64,000 nt of DNA from contig NZ_WBPF01000016.1 of the NCBI RefSeq assembly GCF_008923725.1, positions 186,001 to 250,000 on the forward strand, given 5' to 3'. Source of the stretch: Bacillus sp. CH140a_4T (lineage in GTDB: Bacteria > Bacillota > Bacilli > Bacillales > Bacillaceae_G). Shown here in pieces: positions 34,474 to 43,452 of the stretch. Every line of letters starts with the position of its first letter. Positions within the stretch are counted from its first letter, which is position 1. A program made the translations under genes and the position numbers. The notes under the pieces were generated by a model. That model did not search any database and was not told the origin of the DNA. It worked only from the letters and a program-made list of their open reading frames with translations.

Positions 34474-34516
34474 TAAAAAAGACACCTTGAGGTGCCTTTT
34501 GTCCAATGTAATTTTA

Positions 34517-34783
34517 TTAATATTCGTTAGCATAAAACTCTTTTATTAGTTTTATTTCATTTGTATCTGGGTCAAACTTAAATATTTTAATTTGATTAGA
34601 TTCGTCTTTATAGGCAAATGTATTATCACCAACTGGGGTCATATTGCTAATGTTTAAGTTAGGATCACTACCATGATCAGTGATTTCCACAGTTTTCTCA
34701 CGATCCCAAAATGCAATGACAATGATCAAAATAATAAGGCATACACGTATGAAACGTAGTTCTCTTGCTACAGGATGCTCCAT
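34517..34783 (-). CDS. small membrane-anchored hypothetical protein
   Basis: An 88-residue protein. N-terminal helix IRVCLIILIIVIAFW anchors a short outside domain (DPNLNISNMTPVGDNTFAY). AAAGGAG precedes the ATG. Family not recognised. Confidence 0.65.
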   Translation of the reverse strand: MEHPVARELRFIRVCLIILIIVIAFWDREKTVEITDHGSDPNLNISNMTPVGDNTFAYKDESNQIKIFKFDPDTNEIKLIKEFYANEY

Positions 34784-34848
34784 ATGATAGTCTCCTTTTT
34801 CATTTGATAGATTTTGTGTATAAAAGAGATATTTTCTATGAGAATATA

Positions 34849-34882
34849 AATAAAAAAGACACTGTAAAAAGTGTCTTTTTTA
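34849..34882. terminator. terminator-like hairpin
   Basis: AAAAAAGACACT and AGTGTCTTTTTT pair around GTAAAA. From here to 35,160 I see only weak coding-like debris (a frame ending MGKYGALFPFT about 35,145). Confidence 0.7.
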
Positions 34883-35162
34883 TTTGAGTTATGCGCATTG
34901 CTTAATAAGACGCTAGTTCCTCAGTATGAATATGAGTAACTATGTAGGGTAGTTCTATTATAACATTTTAACCATTAATGGGTCTATATGGAATTTTATT
35001 AATAATTATGTTTGATTATTCAGAGTGACCGATGTAGCGCACCGGAGAAATCGAAAATTGATCAATTAAAAGCAGAAGACATGATAAAGGAGCATACCTT
35101 ATTCATTATTATGGGAAAGTACGGAGCGCTATTTCCCTTTACATGAACATAAAGGTATAATA

Positions 35163-35182
35163 TAGTTAAGTTAACTAAACTA
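35163..35182. promoter_or_regulatory. candidate MarR operator
   Basis: AGTTAAGTTAACTAAACT-type palindrome about 40 bp before the MarR start, overlapping its likely promoter. Confidence 0.5.
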
Positions 35183-35221
35183 AACTATTGGAACGAAATA
35201 ACAGCATGGAGGAAGAAAACT

Positions 35222-35680
35222 ATGACTAGATCGTATAAAGAAGTAATTAATGAAATGAATCGAGCCTATAATGAATTTTACATTTTACTATTTCAAGATT
35301 TAAAGGATGAGTTCGGTCTTACTGGGCAGCAAGAGAGCATGCTATTTCATATCAATTTAAATGAAAACACAACAGCAAATCACATTGCGAGTACGTTTAA
35401 TATAACGAAAAGTGCTGTGAGCCAAGTTTTATCGAAATTGGAAAAGCAGAAGATGATTTCGAAACAAGTTAATCCTAACAATAAAAGGGAGTATTTCCTT
35501 ACGCTCGGTCCAAATGGTAGTAAATATATCGAAAGATTGTCTGAGTTAGATGATGTATTGATCGAGAAGTATTTCTCGAAAATTGATATTGAAGCTTTGC
35601 AGCAAATGGCTGATACGTTAACGAAAATAAATAAAGTGATATTGGAAGAAAAACAGAAGGATCTTGAATCTAATGAGTAA
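35222..35680 (+). CDS. MarR-family transcriptional regulator
   Basis: A 152-residue MarR protein. The winged helix reads TTANHIASTFNITKSAVSQV, then LSKLEKQKMISKQVN and the wing NNKREYFLTLGPNG. A palindrome sits in its promoter. It precedes pssA and an AtpI-like gene by 30 bp, so it may regulate them as one transcript. Confidence 0.88.
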   Translation: MTRSYKEVINEMNRAYNEFYILLFQDLKDEFGLTGQQESMLFHINLNENTTANHIASTFNITKSAVSQVLSKLEKQKMISKQVNPNNKREYFLTLGPNGSKYIERLSELDDVLIEKYFSKIDIEALQQMADTLTKINKVILEEKQKDLESNE

Positions 35681-35710
35681 GAAGCAATTAGTAGAAAGGA
35701 GGAGAAGCGT

Positions 35711-36247
35711 GTGATGAGTTACATACCGAATATGCTTACGATAGCAAACTTTGTATGTGGACTTTTGGCTATTCACGCTGTTTTCGTTCACGATATGTAT
35801 GGTGCAGTTATGTTCATTATTACAGGAATGGTATTTGATCTGTTTGATGGCATGGTTGCTCGGAAACTAGATGCTGTTTCGGAAATAGGCGGAGAGCTAG
35901 ACTCATTTGCGGATTTAGTGACCTTCGGTGTGGCACCGTCTATTCTTGCATATAGTATTGCTTTAAAAGATTTGCAGTCTATCGGGATGCTATGTGCGCT
36001 CGCTTATAGTATTTGCGGAATGCTGCGGCTTGCGAGATTTAATACGAAGCAAAGCAAACTCCCAACATTTATCGGAATGCCCATTCCATTTGCGGCAATG
36101 TGTCTCCTCATTTTATGCCTTCTGAATAATCCGGTTTCCGTGGCATTTGGCACATGTGTACTTGCTTATTTAATGGTAAGCAAAATCAAATTCCCCCATT
36201 TTAAAAAAGATATATCGGAAAGCTTGAAGTCCGAAAGATGGGATTAA
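35711..36247 (+). CDS. pssA: CDP-diacylglycerol-serine O-phosphatidyltransferase
   Basis: A 178-residue membrane enzyme that joins CDP-diacylglycerol and serine to make phosphatidylserine, the precursor of phosphatidylethanolamine. It carries the CDP-alcohol phosphatidyltransferase motif DG(x)2AR(x)8G(x)3D(x)3D at about residues 45-68, starting from FDLFDGMVAR. Several transmembrane helices follow. AGGAGG serves either GTG at 35,711 or ATG at 35,714. Follows the MarR gene. Confidence 0.88.
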   Translation: MMSYIPNMLTIANFVCGLLAIHAVFVHDMYGAVMFIITGMVFDLFDGMVARKLDAVSEIGGELDSFADLVTFGVAPSILAYSIALKDLQSIGMLCALAYSICGMLRLARFNTKQSKLPTFIGMPIPFAAMCLLILCLLNNPVSVAFGTCVLAYLMVSKIKFPHFKKDISESLKSERWD

Positions 36248-36269
36248 TAGGAAAGATAAGGAGCATAAC

Positions 36270-36641
36270 ATGATTCGTATGGCATTAAGATCATTCAACA
36301 TACAAATATATTGTTTGCTAGGCGTGATGTTATTGGGATGGTTGGTGACACCTTTTCGAGCCCAGTTTGTAGGAATAAGCATCGGCCTTTTAGTGAGTAT
36401 GTACTGCGCCTGGATTTTAGGAAGACGTATCGAAAAATTCGGAAATAGCATCGTAAAAAAAGAAAAAGCACCGATGCTTGGCATGATGAATCGGTTTGCA
36501 GCCGCAATACTCGGCGCGATTATTATGTATGAAATTGAACACCGTGAGTACATGTGGACATTTGCTTTTGGAATTATGGGTGGGTATTTCTTGGTTATTA
36601 TTAATTTGGGGTATTATAGTATGAGGGATGAGAAGGAATAA
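36270..36641 (+). CDS. AtpI-like (ATP synthase subunit I-type) membrane protein
   Basis: A 123-residue protein with four transmembrane helices. The pattern FRAQFVGISIGLLVSMYCAWIL followed by a polar RRIEKFG loop and RFAAAILGAIIMY resembles AtpI, the assembly helper of F-type ATP synthase. It is far from any ATP synthase genes here and 22 bp after pssA, so its role may have changed. Confidence 0.65.
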   Translation: MIRMALRSFNIQIYCLLGVMLLGWLVTPFRAQFVGISIGLLVSMYCAWILGRRIEKFGNSIVKKEKAPMLGMMNRFAAAILGAIIMYEIEHREYMWTFAFGIMGGYFLVIINLGYYSMRDEKE

Positions 36642-36706
36642 AGTGGAACTTTAATCGGCGTTTTTAAAAGTGGCTATTTTGATAGCTTTTGTGTTACATG
36701 AAAAAA

Positions 36707-36736
36707 TTAAGGGATTGCCATGTGGCAATCCCTTAA
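36707..36736. terminator. bidirectional terminator
   Basis: TTAAGGGATTGCCA and TGGCAATCCCTTAA pair around TG, between convergent genes. Confidence 0.8.
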
Positions 36737-37177
36737 TTAACATAATTCCTTAATCGTTTCTGTAGCAATTTTATTAGAAGCATCTAACGCTAAAATTTTA
36801 TTACAAATTGCAATTGCTTGTGTATCAGAAATTAATTTGTCTGGTACGGAATGCAAAAAGAGTAATTGTAATAAACTATCCACATTTTCTTCTTTTGTTA
36901 ATTCCACTGATCTTGTAGCATGATACAAAGCAGAATGATATGCTCCTTCTATATGACATAAAGGATTTACTAATAAATCAAATGCAAGGTCATGTAAATC
37001 ACTTGATTCTTTTTTCGTTAATAAATAATTTATAAAAGTATAGTTAGTCATACTACTATTTTCATAAGTAACATATAGCATTTCTTCGGAGAATTCCTCA
37101 AATCTATTGTTTTTAAATAACTGTTCAGCTTCTTCGAAAGCGGCCGAAGTGATTAGATTTTCTAGCTTTTTTAACAT
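36737..37177 (-). CDS. immunity-protein-like helical protein, orphan
   Basis: The ATG at 37,177 has GGGTGG eight nt upstream. A 146-residue all-helical protein with DLLVNPLCHIEGAYHSALYH, a segment I associate with small helical proteins found as antitoxin/immunity genes in Bacillus polymorphic toxin loci. No toxin gene is next to it. Identification is tentative. Confidence 0.5.
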   Translation of the reverse strand: MLKKLENLITSAAFEEAEQLFKNNRFEEFSEEMLYVTYENSSMTNYTFINYLLTKKESSDLHDLAFDLLVNPLCHIEGAYHSALYHATRSVELTKEENVDSLLQLLFLHSVPDKLISDTQAIAICNKILALDASNKIATETIKELC

Positions 37178-37419
37178 TATGTATCCACCCACGCATCACG
37201 AATTCTTATTTCATTAAGTACCTTTTCATTCACGCTTACTGTTTTCCTCTTGTTAGACTTTCACATGATTATATATACTGCATTGATGAAAATACTACAA
37301 GGGTTGCATGTGAAGATTTAAGAAAAATTTTATATTTACCCCACTTTTTATTTTAAAAGTTTTTCCTATCCTATAAACAACAAAGTCATAGATGAAAATG
37401 TAAAGTTAGGTGATTCTAC

Positions 37420-38058
37420 ATGCATAGAGAAGTTTTAATGAGTTATTTGTATACTTATTTTTTTACTATTATGTTTTGTATTGTGTTTCAAATTGGATTG
37501 TATTTTAAAGTGAAAAATAATATATCTATTCGGCATTTTTTATGGGTATATGTTTTTCTGTTCTACCTTTCGCTCGTGTATAAGGTGACGCAAATCGCGA
37601 CTGTATGGGATATAAGTAGATATGAAACGTGGATTCGTGTGAATCAAATTAATTTGACTCTATTTGATACGGCAGGTAGTACGACGTACCTTTTAAATAT
37701 TGTACTGTTTATGCCGTTCGGTTTTTTATTGCCGACTATTTGGCCGCACTTTAGAAAAATGAAAAACACCGTATGTGCGGGATTCTTTTTTTCATTGGCT
37801 ATTGAGTTAAATCAATTATTAAATAATAGAATTACAGATATTGATGATTTATTTACGAACACCCTCGGGGCAATTATTGGGTATGTATTATATACAGCAT
37901 TATTTAAAATGATATTGAAAAGAGAGGGAAAAAAGCTTGATACGAACTCTTCTTTAGTCATAAAATACGAACCTGTTTTTTGTCTAGTATGTTCATTTGT
38001 AGGTGCGATGTTAATTTATCATCCAGCTTTATTTGGAAGACCTGTCATCCTTCAGTGA
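37420..38058 (+). CDS. VanZ-family membrane protein
   Basis: A 212-residue protein with five to six transmembrane helices. The VanZ core is LNIVLFMPFGFLLP, then LAIELNQLL and TDIDDLFTNTLGAIIGY. VanZ proteins affect tolerance to teicoplanin or cell-surface agents; the biochemistry is not settled. AGGTG lies 8 nt before the ATG. Confidence 0.85.
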   Translation: MHREVLMSYLYTYFFTIMFCIVFQIGLYFKVKNNISIRHFLWVYVFLFYLSLVYKVTQIATVWDISRYETWIRVNQINLTLFDTAGSTTYLLNIVLFMPFGFLLPTIWPHFRKMKNTVCAGFFFSLAIELNQLLNNRITDIDDLFTNTLGAIIGYVLYTALFKMILKREGKKLDTNSSLVIKYEPVFCLVCSFVGAMLIYHPALFGRPVILQ

Positions 38059-38105
38059 GGTGATTAAGAATTTCTTTTGAAAGCTCGTACGATATTTCAA
38101 TTTGC

Positions 38106-38141
38106 AAAAAGCCTTTAACTTGTTATAGTTAAAGGCCTTTA
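38106..38141. terminator. bidirectional terminator
   Basis: AAAAAGCCTTTAACT and AGTTAAAGGCCTTT pair, between the VanZ gene and the convergent DhaQ-like gene. Confidence 0.8.
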
Positions 38142-38156
38142 TCATCATAATTTTAC

Positions 38157-39155
38157 TCACCAATTACCCACGCCAACATCCGCCTTCAACCACTTCACCC
38201 AATCCAAATCCTCTACTTTAAGCAAACTAAGCGAAACACCTTTCATATCTAAAGAAGTTAGAAGGGTACCAACTTTCACGAACTCCACATGTAAGCCTTC
38301 TAGCTCACATAAACGGCGAATGTCATTTGCGAAAATGTATTGCTCCATTAGTGGGGTTGCACCGAGTCCATTAATGAGGATGGCGAAGTTGTCACCTTTT
38401 CGCCAGCGATAAATGCTTTTTAGTTTGTTCATTAGTTCGATCGCTAATATTTCAGAAGAGGATAGCGCCTCTTTACGGTAACCTTTTTCTCCGTGAATGC
38501 CAACGCCGTAAAAGACTTCATCATCGTTTAATGTGAATGAAGCTTTTCCTTTCACTGGGTCATTTGCAGGTAAAAGGGCGACTCCTAATGTGTGTAAGTT
38601 TTCGGTGATAGAATGGCCGAGTGTTGTTAGTTCGTCTAAAGAGTGGCCTGCAAGAGCGGCCGCACCAAGTATTTTTTGAACGAAAACAGTACCAGCGACG
38701 CCGCGTCTTCTTTTATTAAACGAAGCATCATCTTCAATTGAAACGTCGTCATTTACGATGATATGGTCAATTTGTCGTCCTTCTTCTTTGGTAATTTGCT
38801 TCGCCGCTAAAAAGTTCGCTACATCATCTTTAAAGTTTTTAATGATGAATAAAATACTTTTATCTTTTGGCATGAGGCGAGTTGCTGCGACGATTTGTTC
38901 CACTGTTGGAGGAGTGAAGATGCTTCCGTTTACGGCCGCCGTAAGCATTCCTTTTCCTACATAACCGATATCAGCAGGCTCATGTCCACTACCACCGCCG
39001 CTTATGATGACAACGTTTTGTTTCAGTTTTTCGATATCTTTTACATAAATGATGTTATTCGTTTCGTCGTAATTCACTTTGTCGTTATGTTCAAAATAAA
39101 AGCCATGCATCATATCTTGAACGATATTTTGTACATCATTCATAATCTTTTTCAT
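38157..39155 (-). CDS. DhaK paralogue, probable DhaQ-type coactivator
   Basis: A 332-residue DhaK-fold protein; the ATG at 39,155 has AAGGGTGG upstream. The substrate-binding sequence SGGGSGHEPA and the histidine in GVGIHGEKG (His221), which binds dihydroxyacetone covalently in DhaK, are kept. It has no DhaL (ATP) domain and is transcribed with the TetR-type gene dhaS just upstream. In Lactococcus lactis this pair is DhaS-DhaQ, where DhaQ senses dihydroxyacetone and switches DhaS on. That role is inferred by context; a stand-alone DhaK subunit is the alternative. Confidence 0.75.
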   Translation of the reverse strand: MKKIMNDVQNIVQDMMHGFYFEHNDKVNYDETNNIIYVKDIEKLKQNVVIISGGGSGHEPADIGYVGKGMLTAAVNGSIFTPPTVEQIVAATRLMPKDKSILFIIKNFKDDVANFLAAKQITKEEGRQIDHIIVNDDVSIEDDASFNKRRRGVAGTVFVQKILGAAALAGHSLDELTTLGHSITENLHTLGVALLPANDPVKGKASFTLNDDEVFYGVGIHGEKGYRKEALSSSEILAIELMNKLKSIYRWRKGDNFAILINGLGATPLMEQYIFANDIRRLCELEGLHVEFVKVGTLLTSLDMKGVSLSLLKVEDLDWVKWLKADVGVGNW

Positions 39156-39174
39156 TGCTTTTGCCACCCTTTAA

Positions 39175-39750
39175 TTACTTTGCTGATTGTTCCAGTAATA
39201 GTAGTAATTGATTGTTTATCATATTTTTCATGAGAGAAGACATAATGGAAGGATCTACTTCGCATTTGCTTTCAATCCAATCTTTAATCGTTCCGACGAA
39301 GCCGTGACTATAAAAGGAGGCAATCGTATTTTTTGTCTCATCAGAAAGGCTGAATCCACAGCTCACAGATAACTCATCAATAATCTTCATATATAAGTTT
39401 TTCGTATGCTCAAATAAATAGTGATTAAACGAGTTTTGTTCAATGACTTTAAAAGCATTTCGGTAAAATTTTTGATTTTCATAAAAGTAATCAAATAATA
39501 AATCGAAAATATTTTCCCATGTTTCATAGTCGAGAAAGTCGATAATGTTTTCTTTCGTTTCTTCTCTATAAATCCAGCTTAATAGTTCGAATTTATCTTT
39601 AAAATGATAATAAAAAGTTTGCCTACGCATTTGACAGTGTAACATAATATCGCTCACTGATATTTTATGAAATGACTCTGTTTCCATTAAATACTTCAAT
39701 GAATTCGCGATTATCTTTTTAGAAATTATAGAAGAGGTCATCTGAATCAT
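39175..39750 (-). CDS. dhaS: TetR-type dihydroxyacetone kinase regulator
   Basis: A 191-residue TetR-family protein: ISVSDIMLHCQMRRQTFYYH, then FKDKFELLSWIYREE, the DhaS pattern. Divergent from the DhaKL kinase and in front of the DhaQ-like gene. It probably activates the kinase promoter in the 170-bp spacer. Confidence 0.82.
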   Translation of the reverse strand: MIQMTSSIISKKIIANSLKYLMETESFHKISVSDIMLHCQMRRQTFYYHFKDKFELLSWIYREETKENIIDFLDYETWENIFDLLFDYFYENQKFYRNAFKVIEQNSFNHYLFEHTKNLYMKIIDELSVSCGFSLSDETKNTIASFYSHGFVGTIKDWIESKCEVDPSIMSSLMKNMINNQLLLLLEQSAK

Positions 39751-39803
39751 CCCTAGAATGTTAGTAATATGAAAATCCTACCTACAAATGAGAGCGGTGT
39801 CTT

Positions 39804-39833
39804 TAGACAGATTGTCCATTTTGTCCGTTTACT
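39804..39833. promoter_or_regulatory. candidate DhaS binding site
   Basis: ACAGATTGTCC followed by ATTTTGTCCG in the divergent spacer. The second half resembles the ATTTGTCC half-site described for DhaS; the first half is degenerate. Confidence 0.4.
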
Positions 39834-39919
39834 ATAAAACGCTTTCATTTTAACATGAGTAGTAAGAAGAAGATTTCAAATATATCACAATATATTAAAG
39901 GAATTGAGGGAGAACTACA

Positions 39920-41671
39920 ATGAAAAAGATTATAAACAAACCAGAAACATTAGTAATGGAAATGTGTAACGGAATGGTGATGGCGCACCCAGAGCTTGAG
40001 CTTTTGAAAAAATATAAAGTGATTAAGAAGAAAGAAATGAACGAAAATAAAGTAACGTTAATTAGTGGCGGCGGTAGTGGTCATGAGCCAGCGCATGCAG
40101 GACTAGTCGGAAAAGGAATGTTAGATGCGGCAGTGTGCGGAGATGTGTTCGCGTCTCCTTCGCAAATTCAGGTATATCAAGCAATTAAAGAGACAGCTAG
40201 TAAAAAAGGTACGTTATTAATTATTAAAAATTACAGCGGCGATATTATGAATTTCAAAAATGGTGCGCATTTAGCGACAGAAGATGGAATTGAAGTCGAC
40301 TACGTAAAAGTAGATGATGATATTGCGGTAGAAGATAGTCTATATACAGTAGGGCGCCGCGGCGTTGCGGGCGTTATTCTCGTTCATAAAATTGCCGGCG
40401 CAGCCGCGGAAGCAGGTATGGATTTAGGAGCGGTGAAAGCTGTCGCGGAAAAAGCAGCGGCTAACGTGCGCACAATCGGTTTAGCATTAACGTCTTGTAC
40501 AGTTCCAGCGAGCGGATCACCTACTTTCACACTTGCGGAAGATGAAATGGAATACGGCGTAGGTATTCACGGTGAACCAGGAATTAAACGTGAAAAAATG
40601 TTGTCAGCAGATGAATTAGCGAACCGTATGACAAATGATCTTGTAAAAGATTTAGGAGTAAAAGACGGCGAAGAAATTGCGCTTTTAGTTAACGGTTTTG
40701 GCGGAACACCACTGCAAGAACTTTACTTATTTAACAACGCAGTGACGAGAGAACTAGCTGCTAGAAACATTACAATTAATAGAGTATTCGTCGGTAATTA
40801 TATGACGAGTATCGATATGGCTGGTATGTCTTTAACAGTAATGAAATTAGATGATGAGTTAAAAACATTACTATCTAAAGAGTGTAATACACCTGCGTTT
40901 AAAGTAGATGGACCAGTTGAAAGTATTGAGTACGTGAATGTGCTTGAAGAGGCAGAAGAGAAGGAAGTTTCCTTTGAAATAGAAACAGCGGAAGAGCACG
41001 CTGTTATAAAAGATAATGTTATTACATTAAACAACATGATTTATCTCGTTGATAAAATGAGCAACGTTATTATTAAAAATGAAGTACCGTTCTGTGAGTT
41101 AGACACGCACGCTGGTGACGGCGACTTCGGAATGAGTGTTGCAAAAGGATTTAAGCAATTAAAACGTGAGTGGCATTCTATTGTAGATCAAGAGAACGTA
41201 ACGATTGGATCATTCCTTGACGGTTGTTCGATGATTATTATGGAACATTGCGGCGGAGCTTCTGGTCCAATTTGGGGCGGTGCATTCCGCGCAGCTAGTA
41301 AAGAAGCAGGTGAAAAACGTGAGTTAACAGTGAAAGAGTTCGCTGAAATGCTGCAAGCAGCACTGCAAGGTATACAATCTATCGGTGAAAGATCGTTTGG
41401 AAGAGGAGCGGTAGTTGGTGATAAAACACTTGTTGACGCACTTGCTCCATGTGTAGACTCTTGGTTAGCTAGCGCTTCAAACGAAGAAGATATGAAAGTT
41501 TCCTTTGAAAAAGGAGCAGAAGCAGCGATTAAAGGCGCGGAGTATACGAAAGAAATCGTAGCTCGCATGGGCCGCGCCGGTACAGTTGGTGAAAGAAGTT
41601 TAGGCTATCCAGATGCAGGTGCACATGCGCTTGGGGTTATCTTTACGGAGATTGCGGGTAGTTTGAAATAG
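39920..41671 (+). CDS. dihydroxyacetone kinase, fused DhaK-DhaL (ATP-dependent type)
   Basis: A 583-residue kinase that phosphorylates dihydroxyacetone to dihydroxyacetone phosphate. DhaK half: SGGGSGHEPAHAG and His217 in GVGIHGEPG. DhaL half (from about 370): ELDTHAGDGDFGMS, the Asp/metal/nucleotide site, then GGASGPIWGGAFRAA and RAGTVGERSLGYPDAGA. A fused DhaK-DhaL normally uses ATP rather than a PTS donor. GAGGGAG precedes the ATG. Likely controlled by DhaS and the DhaQ-like protein. Confidence 0.9.
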   Translation: MKKIINKPETLVMEMCNGMVMAHPELELLKKYKVIKKKEMNENKVTLISGGGSGHEPAHAGLVGKGMLDAAVCGDVFASPSQIQVYQAIKETASKKGTLLIIKNYSGDIMNFKNGAHLATEDGIEVDYVKVDDDIAVEDSLYTVGRRGVAGVILVHKIAGAAAEAGMDLGAVKAVAEKAAANVRTIGLALTSCTVPASGSPTFTLAEDEMEYGVGIHGEPGIKREKMLSADELANRMTNDLVKDLGVKDGEEIALLVNGFGGTPLQELYLFNNAVTRELAARNITINRVFVGNYMTSIDMAGMSLTVMKLDDELKTLLSKECNTPAFKVDGPVESIEYVNVLEEAEEKEVSFEIETAEEHAVIKDNVITLNNMIYLVDKMSNVIIKNEVPFCELDTHAGDGDFGMSVAKGFKQLKREWHSIVDQENVTIGSFLDGCSMIIMEHCGGASGPIWGGAFRAASKEAGEKRELTVKEFAEMLQAALQGIQSIGERSFGRGAVVGDKTLVDALAPCVDSWLASASNEEDMKVSFEKGAEAAIKGAEYTKEIVARMGRAGTVGERSLGYPDAGAHALGVIFTEIAGSLK

Positions 41672-41870
41672 GAATGAGAAGATCCCTTCTACAGTAGAGG
41701 TTTTCAAAAAGGTATTTCCTTTGTGGGAAGAAATGGTCCCAAATTCTTTTAGTTAAAAGCTCATGTCTTAAATCAATTCATATTTGAGGTATGATGAATG
41801 CGAAAAATGAAAAACCCGAATCCAATCTTGATAAAAGTTTGGAACGAGATAATGAATAAGGCACATAAAG

Positions 41871-41898
41871 AAAAGGTACCTATATATAGGTACCTTTT
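41871..41898 (-). terminator. terminator of yjcZ copy 3
   Basis: A perfect palindrome of AAAAGGTACC and GGTACCTTTT arms around TATATATA. The rest of 41,672-41,909 is featureless. Confidence 0.8.
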
Positions 41899-41909
41899 CT
41901 AATAGTTTT

Positions 41910-42020
41910 TTAGCAGAAACAACTGCATCCGATAATGATTAATAGAATAAATAATACAACTAATAAAGCAAATCCTCCAGAGAAACCGCAGCCTTCGCCG
42001 CAACTACCACCATATCCCAT
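41910..42020 (-). CDS. YjcZ-family small sporulation protein, copy 3
   Basis: A 36-residue peptide: MGYGGSCGEGCGFSGG, helix [15 protein letters not shown], end CSCFC. GGAGG lies before the ATG. Closest to copy 2. Confidence 0.88.
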   Translation of the reverse strand: MGYGGSCGEGCGFSGGFALLVVLFILLIIIGCSCFC

Positions 42021-42090
42021 AACAATAGTGCCTCCTTTAGATAAAAGGGTAAAACTAGGATTCATTCCATTGATCTTAACGGGTTCAATT

Positions 42091-42134
42091 TACTTTATGT
42101 TTTAAAGAACGAGTGGAGCAGGTCCTTTTGAAAA
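42091..42134 (-). promoter_or_regulatory. conserved upstream box of yjcZ copy 3
   Basis: TACTTTATG (42,091) and GAGCAGGTCCTTTTGAAAA (42,116), as for copies 1 and 2. The remaining spacer to 42,423 has only a GGCGCC-type hairpin at 42,143-42,168. Confidence 0.5.
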
Positions 42135-42423
42135 TAAAGAAAAGACGCCATTAGGCGCCTTCCTTTTAGGTAGATAAGACTTTAGTTTTCCAATCTAAAG
42201 AAATTTTGTATCAGTTCTTTGTGAGTATATCATAATATCTGATTGATTTATTATGCATTGTTACATACTTCTCTAAATCCCTCTATTTTTCATTTGATAA
42301 AATGAAATCCTAATATTACCAAAAATTAAATAAATATTTCTACATATTCAAGATATTTACATAAATTACAAAAGTGATACATTTAAGTTGTAAGTTATAA
42401 AAACTATTAAAGGGGGATTTATT

Positions 42424-42705
42424 ATGTTCAAGAAATTAGTAGTAGGGCTATTGGCAACTGGTATTGCATTAACAGGAGGAATTGGGGCAGCTTCAGCTGA
42501 TACACAAAATGATGTGAGCTCTCCGAAGCAAGCAACATGTTCAATTCCTTATGAGTATTCTAATGGTAAATTCAAAAGAACTCTTTATTACTCAAATGGA
42601 GTATATGCTAATAGCTTTAATGAAAATGTTTGTGGCGGGACGATTACGTGGTATTTAAAACATGTTCAAAATGGAGTTGCTTTTTACGAAGGTAATTTAA
42701 AATAG
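42424..42705 (+). CDS. small secreted protein
   Basis: A 93-residue precursor. The signal peptide (MFKKLVVGLLATGIALTGG onward) should be cut after GAASA. The mature part of about 68 residues has two cysteines (ATCSIPYEYSNGKF and ENVCGGTITWYL), suggesting a disulfide-bonded small domain. AAAGGGGG upstream; a terminator follows. Family not recognised. It may be a peptide effector, but no immunity gene stands next to it. Confidence 0.7.
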   Translation: MFKKLVVGLLATGIALTGGIGAASADTQNDVSSPKQATCSIPYEYSNGKFKRTLYYSNGVYANSFNENVCGGTITWYLKHVQNGVAFYEGNLK

Positions 42706-42715
42706 TAGATTTTTT

Positions 42716-42745
42716 GAACCTCATTTATTGAGGTTCTTTTATTTT
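42716..42745 (+). terminator. terminator
   Basis: GAACCTCA and TGAGGTTC pair, followed by TTTTATTTTT. No gene can be supported between here and 43,184. Confidence 0.75.
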
Positions 42746-43184
42746 TAGTTTTTAAACTGATTCTCCATAAAAAAGGCACTCAAAGGTTCTTTCCTCCGAT
42801 TGAACCCATTTAAACTCTAATAATATGTATTAGGCATCCGTCTAAATATTATTTTATTATGGTAAACAATATGGGTCGTTGAGAAATATGATTCAATCCT
42901 ATTATTACTCAACTTTATAGAAAGGTATGCTCAAGCGTTGTCATAAAGGTTAGGGGATTTATTAAATATAATTAGTTGTAATATAAAGTGTTTTTTACCT
43001 AATAAACCTTTTGAATTCTAAATATTAATTCAAAAGTAATTCATTTCATAAATTTTAATTTTTTGTTAACACTGTTATTATTTTGTATATTATTATTCCA
43101 ATAAGTGTTGTGTTAATTAGTTATTTTCTGATAATATCTCTGTGTGTTCTACTCTAATAATTATAAAAAGGTGGTGTTTTCTTT

Positions 43185-43325
43185 ATGTCAAACATGTTTC
43201 ATCAAATTGGTGATGCGATTGAAAGGAGTATGTATTTTAAATCTTGTTTTTATATCTTAACAGGAGCTCTGCTTATTTATATTGGTTACATTGTAGGTAA
43301 GTGGGTGGGTTCTGCTGTATTTTAA
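43185..43325 (+). CDS. 46-residue membrane peptide in a bacteriocin-like cluster
   Basis: MSNMFHQIGDAIERSMYF, a helix YILTGALLIYIGYIVG, and the end KWVGSAVF. AAAGGTGG precedes the ATG. It resembles small accessory or immunity peptides near class II bacteriocin genes, but the family is not recognised. Confidence 0.5.
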   Translation: MSNMFHQIGDAIERSMYFKSCFYILTGALLIYIGYIVGKWVGSAVF

Positions 43326-43452
43326 AGTGAAAAATGGAATTTAATCAAGAAAAAAGAATTTTTTCAAAAGGTGTATTAATATAAAATTAATATTACTTAA
43401 ACGTAATATAATTAAATTAAGAATAATAAACTTAAGAATAATAGATATTATT

